NCBI GenBank assembly: GCA_002633005.1 | Contig: NMRA01000051.1 | Location: 1,144,713-1,208,712, forward strand | DNA from: Phoronis australis | Taxonomy: Eukaryota > Phoronida > Phoronidae | Length of the DNA stretch: 64,000 bases | Direction: 5' to 3' | In this document: positions 11,401 to 64,000 of the stretch, piece after piece | How the letters are laid out: every line of letters begins with the position of its first letter | How positions within the stretch are numbered: position 1 is the stretch's first letter | Notes under the pieces: model-generated | Seen by the model: only the letters and a program-made list of their open reading frames with translations | Told to the model about the DNA's origin: nothing | Databases searched by the model: none | Translations under genes and position numbers: made by a program

Positions 11401-11899
11401 CAGTGAGAACTGTTTGCACAATTTATTGTATTTACAGGATATGCAGTTACTTAGCAAAGCAAAGTGGCATGTTTCAAAATAATCAATGCCTTTACAATGG
11501 ACGACAACACATGTATAAACCACCTGTTCAGTGTACCAAACAGGAACATTCAGTCATTTATAACAGTATGATTTAATTTACACATCTGACCACTGAGTAC
11601 ATATTGAATATTCAGCTCCCATCCTGAGTATTTGTAAACTCAAGGCACAAACCGTCAATCAGGTTAACTTAAAAAAAAAACATTCAAATCTAGGTATCTG
11701 ATTAAAAAGTTAATATGCTTAAGGTGATTTATAATAATTTAATTTTTTATTAATGTTGACAGAACATGCAAAAAATTTTCCCTTATGCAAGAATGAACCA
11801 CATGACATAATTAGGTGTTTCGTAGAGTCGAGTCTTAGCAATAATCATAGAAACTGTAGGAAAAATTAATATGAATATGTAAACCTTAAACCAGCGTGG

Positions 11900-11985
11900 A
11901 AACAAAGATCGTAAACATTTTGAAGTCTGGCCTGCATGGTTAGCAGGAGGTTCTATGTTCGAGTCCTGGTCGGGCAGTGGCCAAC
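11900..11985 (+). repeat. tRNA-like SINE fragment
   Basis: A good box B, TGTTCGAGTCCTGG (about 11956-11969), is preceded by CCTGCATGGTTAGCAGG (about 11931-11947), which fits a box A and D arm. The tail runs into CAGTGGCCAAC. Confidence 0.5.
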
Positions 11986-12412
11986 AGGTGGTGTGCAGGC
12001 TAGACTTTAAAAAGTTTGCAAACTTTATCATTAGGTACTAACAGTTGGTTATCTAAGACTGACCAAATCCCTCCTTGTTAAAAATTCTATTGATTCAGTG
12101 ATAATTTCCTTCTGGGTTCATTTGCAATCATCTTGTGGTAATTTCTGCATTCCTACAGTATTTATCCTTTTCAAAAGTTTCCATCACCTTGTTGAAGTTA
12201 ATTTTATTAAGTTTTCTTTGCAAAACCTAGACAAGCGACTAACCATATCTGGGGCCCATTTTACCAGTCATAGCTGAGACTGTCATATCTGAGATTTTTA
12301 TTGGGACACAATTCATTAATTGGTTTTTAAAGAATTGTTCTGCAAAACCAGTGGTTGAAATCAAGAACACAAGTGATTAGAATGTGAGACCGGGCAAAAA
12401 CACTGCAGACCA

Positions 12413-12634
12413 GGGGCCCGTTCCAAGAAAACTGACTTAATCAAAACAAATCTTAAATTTTAGTCAACCTTAAAAACCTAAATTTGTCTCAAGCCCGTTT
12501 TAAGAAAAAGATCTTGAGTTTTGTCTTAATTTTGACTAACTTTCCGAATGTGGAAGTTTCAAAGTTCCGAAGCTGAGACAAATCTTAGAGTTAAGTCAAA
12601 AATGAACTTAAGTCAGTCTCTTGGAATGGGCCCC
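12413..12634. mobile_element. 222-bp MITE with GGGGCCC inverted ends
   Basis: Left end GGGGCCCGTTCCAAGAAAAC and the reverse complement of the right end, GGGGCCCATTCCAAGAGAC, then both continue TGACTTAA: about 28 bp of terminal inverted repeat. The interior is rich in TTAAG/CTTAA with no coding. A partial relative (GGGGCCCATTTTACCAGTC) starts near 12253. Confidence 0.75.
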
Positions 12635-13789
12635 AGATCCCTAAAACAGTATGGCCAGAAACAAGATACTCTGCTTGGCCTACTGGCACTCATCACTGAT
12701 TGGGAGAAGTAAATTTGCGCCTGACCACTGGATTGCTTGTATACCCTGGTAAAGTAGCCTTAATGCCAATGTTCAAAGTTCATGTTATTACAACTCACAT
12801 ATTTTGTATCCATTGGATTTGATGTCTATATCACAATTTCAACTGTGCAAAAAAGACGAATTCCATGCAGTAATAGTCACTTACAAGCGTAGTGCATTTT
12901 GAGAACTACTTTTCCATACACTGTAAACAGGCATCAAATTCAGGTTCTCAAAATCGGGACCCCTGCCGAGAATTACATAACAGCCCCATCTTCATCCAAC
13001 GAGAATTGTCCAAGGTCCAGTCCACATCTGATGTTGATGCCATCACAAACCCATTTCATGAGATCAATTCTCACGTTTCTACACAAGTTTGTGCCTGTTG
13101 ACATGTCATAAAGACCCATTGAAACTGGTAGGGGTAATAGCCCTATCCCCATGCAGTACCTCGGTCACCGCCAGTAGGTGAGAACTGTTGTCGCTGCAGG
13201 TCTACACATACAAATCATTTCTTGGCATTATCGTGACATGGCATAAGGGTCCCAAAAGTGGCCTCTGTTGGGCTATGACATTAACTCACTCCTCTGAGCA
13301 TTGTTATTACTGCATAGTGGTGTCTGTTGTGGTGGTTGTTTTGCATCGCATTGAGAGCCATTACCGACGGTTTGCTGCTTTTCTATCAGTTCTCTATAAA
13401 TCAACAATTGAAAGAGAACATGTTAAAGGTGGTATTTAACTGATCACAATCAAACACAGTTCTAACAAGAGCAAAACAAAACACTGACATGTCCCCACAA
13501 TGTACCAAAAATGATATGCTCCTGGGGAGCTTACAAGAAGACAACAACTTGCCACAAGGGGTAGCTGCAGTAGTCAAACTTGACACCTTTTAAAAGTAGC
13601 ATCAACGTGTATGAACAACTTTCAACATCTGCAACAAAGATGAAATAAAACATGTGCCATAAAGGGACACAGCACTAGACAACCAAAAATGAGCAGGTCA
13701 AGTCTACTTAATCTGTTCATAGAGAACAATCATAAGGTAGACACAAAATGACTTAAGGGGAACAGCACTTGTTGGAGTCTACTCAAGAC

Positions 13790-14640
13790 TGCTAGCTGCC
13801 ATCATCTCCAAAATGGAACGGGCACACTACATTAGTCAAATCCACCCCAAAATCAACTGGTACCAGCGCATTGTCATAACATACCTCTATGTCAAAGATT
13901 CCTTGAAATCCATCAATTGTTTTTCTAGATATCATTTGCAAATGCTCCCCTTCCCCCAACTTAAAAATAAGACCCTTGTCAAAACCAAAATGGCCACTAT
14001 AGGGTGCTGCAGAGGTTGAACTCACCAAAAATCAACAAGTGCTAGTGCTGTGCCATCACATATCACTGAGTTAAGACTTTTCTTATCCAAACAATTCTGA
14101 AAAGCCCCACCCCTGACAAATTGAAAAGTGGCATGTACTGCCCTAGTGATACCCTGCACTTTTGTGTCAAATTTCAGCAAAAAACCACGTCAGGTTTTTG
14201 AAATATCAAGCAGACAGGACAACCAGACAAAATGTCCACTGAAGTGGTAAAATCCACCCAAATCATTAGCATCACATAACCCTAGGTCACTTTTCATTGA
14301 AATCCATCAATCAGTGATCTAGACACCAACTGCTTTTCCCTAAACTGAAAAGCCCCTTGTCAATGCCAAAACGAACAATAGATGGTGCTGCTTAGGTCAT
14401 ATCCACCTGAAAATTGACTGGTGTCAGTGCATTATTGTCACGTGTGTCAAGTTTCATTCAAATCTATCCATTGGTTCTTTAGATATCATCCGAAAAAACT
14501 CTTCCCAAAAATGCTGAATAGCCCTGCCCCACTGACAATGGGAACGGGATAGACTGAAAAGTAGAACTTGTGTTTAATTTCATCAAGATCCAACCAGGAG
14601 TTTTTGAGATTACCGAGCGGACACCAAGGCAACCTGATGC
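13790..14640. repeat. Modular degenerate repeats
   Basis: Two or more diverged units share CCACT-TAGG-GGTGCTGC-type boxes (about 13990 and 14375), CAAATTTCA/TCAAGTTTCATTC and (T/G)TTTTTGA-ATAT/GATTACC modules ending AGCGGACACCAAGGCAACC-like. The order resembles the 28800-30200 array and the piece at 51660-51890, suggesting a common but old family. Confidence 0.45.
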
Positions 14641-15229
14641 TCAGAAAGGATGATTGTGCAACCGCATGTTTATACATGGGCGCATTAAAGCACAGTCAAG
14701 CAGTGTTACATTGCCAAGTTTCAAAGAAAGGTATAAAAATAAGCTAAAGGAAACTGTAGTGATTAAATTTTTGGGCATCTCAGAAACTAGTACCATATCG
14801 ACAAGACTTATTTTCATTGACAATAGCATGAAAATTAAAATTAAAATTAATAGCACTTTATCAGTTCTCCAGAATTCCAGGCTTACTGACACTTTTACAC
14901 TATTCTCGCAATTACCATTAGATCAGAATCAATATCACACACACCTCATCACAATATCAATGAATGCAGTGAAGTGAGATGATAAATCAATTACTTTGAA
15001 AGCTTTTCACAGTAATGAAAAGCAGTGCAATTAACTTTATTTTACCAAGCATTAAAATATACTTACACCTAATATAACTCGCATTATTATAAATTAATAT
15101 CATTTTTGCAGTTAATAACAAAGCGTTTTACAAATTGCGCTCTTTAGCTAACCACAGCCAATGGAGCTTAGCTTGAATGCTTGAGTGAATTAACAGAATG
15201 ATTAGAGCACTTGAAATGGCGCTGCCTTT

Positions 15230-15500
15230 CTACATATGGTTAAAGTGGCTATAAACAACCCTTCCATCACAAAACTTGATTCAGACCATTTACTATAAAT
15301 GAAAATGGTCACAAACTGTTCCTTAGTGAAAATTGTGGTTTTTAGATAGAAAAGAACTGAGGCTGAGTTTGTTTTTTGTTTGAGATCAGTCTTTACAAGT
15401 TGACTTGTCGCAGCTTGTCATTTCATGGTCTTGAGCAATAACGAACTGTCAGTTTTTTTCGAACCCACAAATCACGTCCCTTCCGAGACTGGTCTAAGAC
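15230..15500 (-). repeat. Dispersed repeat family 1, copy 3 (inverted)
   Basis: On the - strand: GGTTGTTTATAGCCACTTTAA near 15240-15260, AAGGAACAGTTT at about 15320 and ACAAGTCAACTTGTAAAGAC at about 15393-15412. This is the same family and order as at 2320-2635. Confidence 0.6.
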
Positions 15501-15829
15501 AAAGTTGGTTTCATTGACAGAACAGGTCAGGTTTACAGCTGTTTTGAACGAGATATCAAGAAACATGGTTTACACCTGAGAAGTACATCAAACTGGACCT
15601 AAAGAGTGCCAAGCCACATTGGCACCAGTTTCACTGTTTTAACTGAAATTGAGGAAAAACTTGTGGCTGAATTGAAGCGGCCAAACTTTAAAAAGGGATT
15701 GCCACTTTCTAAATCTTATTACTTATAAATTCTCTGGATGTTCCTTCTGGCAGCACAAATAAAGTACAATTATGAGGAAGTTTTTTACATTTGTAACTTA
15801 CGGTAACTGTCGTGTCTGCAGACTTACCC

Positions 15830-16160
15830 CTAGAATACCTTACACTGAAGCAATTTGCTCCCATTCAGCTGAGCGTCCACACTCCACTCCCTACACCATG
15901 CGACAAGTACGGATGCAAGAATGATTAGACACACCTGTGTGACTGTGTAACTGAGCAAGTGCACGGATGGTAATTACTTCCGCCTTATCTGTAGGTTTGT
16001 GTCCATACTATGACTTGCATTGGGGAAGTTACTCAAAAACAAGTTACCTTAGCTCGATAAGGTGAGGTAACTTGCAAAAGGGGGTCAAGTTGCCCCAGTG
16101 CAATTAGCGTCCACACACTACTAAACCTAGTGACAAATCAATCCAGGAGTAACTTGTTCT
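15830..16160. mobile_element. Element of the 'AACTTGTTCTAGGGTAACT' family
   Basis: Contains GTCCACACTCC, GTAACTTGTTCTAGGGTAACT (inner sequence about 16147-16168) and AAGTTACCT motifs in both orientations. The family recurs at about 40565-40695, 48790-48955 and 56805-57215. The best end pair, from the 48790 and 57215 copies, is CTACACACAGACTTACTCTA against CTGTCCACACACAACCTACC. Confidence 0.5.
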
Positions 16161-16226
16161 AGGGTAACTACTCATCGCACATCAGCAACCTAAATCAAGA
16201 GTAAGTCATTTTTGACAAAATGTAGG

Positions 16227-16232
16227 TTTATT
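16227..16232 (-). terminator. Candidate polyadenylation signal of STK32
   Basis: The - strand reads AATAAA here, about 43 nt after the in-frame TGA at 16275-16277. It would give a very short 3' UTR and supports termination in this exon. Confidence 0.45.
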
Positions 16233-16274
16233 GCACTGTTGAGCATGACAGTATCAAATATTTAGGAATACCAC

Positions 16275-61937
<45,663 letters not shown>

Positions 61938-62339
61938 GGCTGATAGAGTTTATTCTCACACCAACAGTCTGTTAGTCCATCTATTTGCTTGGGGCCGGCA
62001 TTTACGTGGGCGGACCTACTGTCTCATCGACTTGTAGCTCCTCCGAGCAATACGTGTTGGACAATCACAGCAATGTCTGGATCTAAACAACCAGGAAATG
62101 GATATAGACTGAACATTTCATGATTCCTAGTTTCAATTTAGACTGGAAACTGAAACACTGGTCATTATTTCAATTTTCATAATTTAATTTTAATAGAACC
62201 ATGGAATATTTAATATTGTTAAAATTTCATTTTTCAATTTTAGGTTTCAATGTTCAATTTGAAAATGAAAACTAAACAAGAAACCTGTACATGAATCATT
62301 TGAATCATTAGCATTAAATGAAACTGGTCTAAAACTGTT

Positions 62340-62620
62340 CCTTTAGCCAAACCTGAGGAATGATTTCAGGGCTTGAAAGGAGTTAACTGAGTTGGTTATT
62401 GCTCGAGACCAGGCTCTACAAGCTGGCTGGTCATGGCACATCAGTTCATACACAGCACTGAGCATACTCTAAAGGAATAACCAACTGTCAGTTCTTTGCA
62501 AACTCATCTGAGTAAGGAACATAAAGTGACCAATTTCATAGCCGTTAATGGCTTAAATCAAAAACTTGTTTCTTGGACAGAACGTGGGTTTAAACACAGT
62601 TGAGTGTAATGCCGCAAATG
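62340..62620 (-). repeat. Dispersed repeat family 1, copy 5 (diverged)
   Basis: AACTGTCAGTTCTTTGCAAA, CTCATCTGAGTAAGGAACA and TTATTGCTCGAGACCAGGCT match the family in inverse orientation. Confidence 0.5.
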
Positions 62621-63032
62621 TTAAAATTTTTACCAAATGTTCTTTGGTCAAGGTAACCCCTATACTGCACAATCTAGGATATATGGCAAAATATATCCAA
62701 TTATAGACACACTCTACAATTTGGGACATTGGAGTTCAAGCTCAAATTGAATTTTCTTGATGCTGAAGATTGGTAAACAGTCGATTTTGGCAATCATCAC
62801 ATTTCACAAATATCAGACATTGCTGCATTTCGTATCAATAGTCAAAAATAGCCACCGATGCTGCATTTTCATGCAATGTGTGACAAAAATGAGGTGCACA
62901 CTTAAATAAGTTATTCGTGGAATGAGTTGTCGCTAAGTTTAGTAGGTGTGTGGCCGCTATTTGCCCTGAAGAAACTTGACATTTTCTCTAAAACAAAGCT
63001 ATGACTAACCTTTGAGCATTTGTATGATGAAG

Positions 63033-63106
63033 CATGGGCGGCGCACCATAGGGGGCTGGGGGGCGGGGGCTATAGCCCCACTTTTTTCAGTGCTGCGCCG
63101 CTCATG
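63033..63106. mobile_element. 74-bp G-rich hairpin element
   Basis: CATGGGCGGCGCA (63033-63045) and TGCGCCGCTCATG (63094-63106) are inverted repeats with one mismatch. Between them lie GGGGG, GGGGGG and GGGGG runs (63051-63069), then CTATAGCCCC. Probably a tiny MITE; may fold as hairpin or G-quadruplex. Confidence 0.6.
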
Positions 63107-63961
63107 TGAAGTAAGCCTCTGAATGAAAAGTCATTTAGAAAAATAGCAATTATATTTTTGTCTCAAATTAAAGAATTAATACAGTCATTGCAAAAAGGTA
63201 ACCAAGGTATGCTACATTGGATCATTTCTACATGAATGTATAAAATGACAATAGAATATGCACTTACAGGTTACATGTTCTATAGCAATGAATGAAGAAG
63301 ATCATCCCATTAACGCTTATTTAACTATCTCCTGGGTGATTAAAATTGAATAGCCAGGACTGATAGCTTCCTTAGGTTGTTGCAACAACAAAGGACTGAT
63401 TGTCATCGACCTTTCATGCACTGGACTAATATTGTACTTCCGCTACTGATCAATGTAATTAGCGTACCCATTCTGCCAAGAGATCAGTTTAAGTAGCTAT
63501 GTACCTGCCTTCCATCGCAAAAACCAACTTTTGATTTGCATACTGCTTACTGTTATGAAATTAGCCTTGAATTGTTTCATAGTCAACTTGTATGTGATTT
63601 CAGGGCCAGTTCATTATAGCTGGAGTGTTATTTTATGCCCCTACCAGGTCTCAAGGAATAAGGCCAAAAAAGCATACCGGCAAGTTGGTTATGGCCTGTA
63701 TCCCGACTCGTTTTGAGACTTGGGTAGAGTTTAGTAACGCTAGGTCCTACGCTTGGACCTTGCTAAAAAGCAAGAATTCGCGAGATTACATGAGATGTTT
63801 TTGTGTATTTTAAATGAGAATGTACGGTTTTGGCTAAATTTTTCAAGTCGCCAGACAGCCACTGAACTCTACCCTGTGCACACAGATTAAAAAACAAAAA
63901 ACACCAGTCCGTATCAATTTCAGCCAAGGTCTGATGTCTGAAATACTATGATTTGCCAAGC

Positions 63962-64000
63962 GGTGAGAAAAACAAATCCCGGTGAGTAAAACAAATCCCG
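63962..64000 (+). repeat. Two copies of a 20-bp unit at the window edge
   Basis: GGTGAGAAAAACAAATCCC and GGTGAGTAAAACAAATCCC occur back to back, and the array may continue past the window. Confidence 0.7.

Larger units (their letters stand above)
9058..16226. other. Intergenic space between the 3' ends of KCTD9 and STK32
   Basis: No exon recognised on either strand. It holds the KCTD9 3' UTR, dispersed repeats at about 11030-11400 and 15230-15500, a tRNA-like SINE at about 11900-11985, a MITE at 12413-12634, modular repeats at 13790-14640 and an inverted-end element at about 15830-16160. A downstream STK32 tail exon could be hidden here; I did not find one. Confidence 0.5.
61938..64000. other. 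Region upstream of the putative STK32 start
   Basis: No exon recognised. Contains repeat copies (62340-62620, 63033-63106) and a GTAACGCTAGG-type motif near 63733 that also occurs near 54417. If the MGAN exon is right, the STK32 promoter should lie at about 61940-62100. Confidence 0.3.

Overview
This is animal nuclear DNA: AT-rich, gene-poor, with long introns, GT-AG splice sites and a dense load of decayed transposable elements. The style of the repeats (short elements with inverted ends, elements with a core of ~150-bp tandem repeats, tRNA-like SINEs, a non-LTR endonuclease remnant) suggests a marine invertebrate, perhaps a mollusc. That is inference; no species can be named from the sequence alone.

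Two protein-coding genes are recognised, arranged tail to tail. (1) On the + strand, 913-9057, a complete nine-exon KCTD9 orthologue (410 aa): N-terminal ubiquitin-like/KHA-type domain, BTB/T1 domain and a C-terminal pentapeptide-repeat domain. All splice phases close. (2) On the - strand, from about 61937 down to 16275, an STK32 (YANK) Ser/Thr kinase. Eight coding exons are solid (45508 to 16275). A ninth, a 13-nt first exon at 61925-61937, is a candidate. The assembled protein would be 353 aa, with the whole kinase domain and the family's DFN (not DFG) motif.

Region by region: 1-912 is upstream of KCTD9. 913-9057 is KCTD9, with a (TG)n tract in intron 5, tRNA-like SINE pieces, and a 1.5-kb TA-flanked inverted-repeat element in intron 8. 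9058-16226 is the intergenic space between the two 3' ends and is filled with repeats. 16227-45508 holds the recognised STK32 exons and their introns. 16964-17824 is a 430-bp segment present twice around a single N, very probably an assembly duplication; it repeats part of one STK32 exon. 28388-30363 is an element whose core is a higher-order tandem array (three ~150-bp monomers per ~450-bp unit) carrying at least nine CTCF-core-like motifs. 45509-61924 would be the first STK32 intron, with a LINE endonuclease remnant, a 739-bp foldback element having a 6-bp target-site duplication, a 37-bp minisatellite and several MITEs. 61938-64000 is upstream sequence with no gene I can recognise.

The two genes have no known joint pathway. 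KCTD proteins are CUL3 ubiquitin-ligase adaptors or related scaffolds, and STK32 kinases are poorly understood AGC-like kinases. Their adjacency looks incidental.
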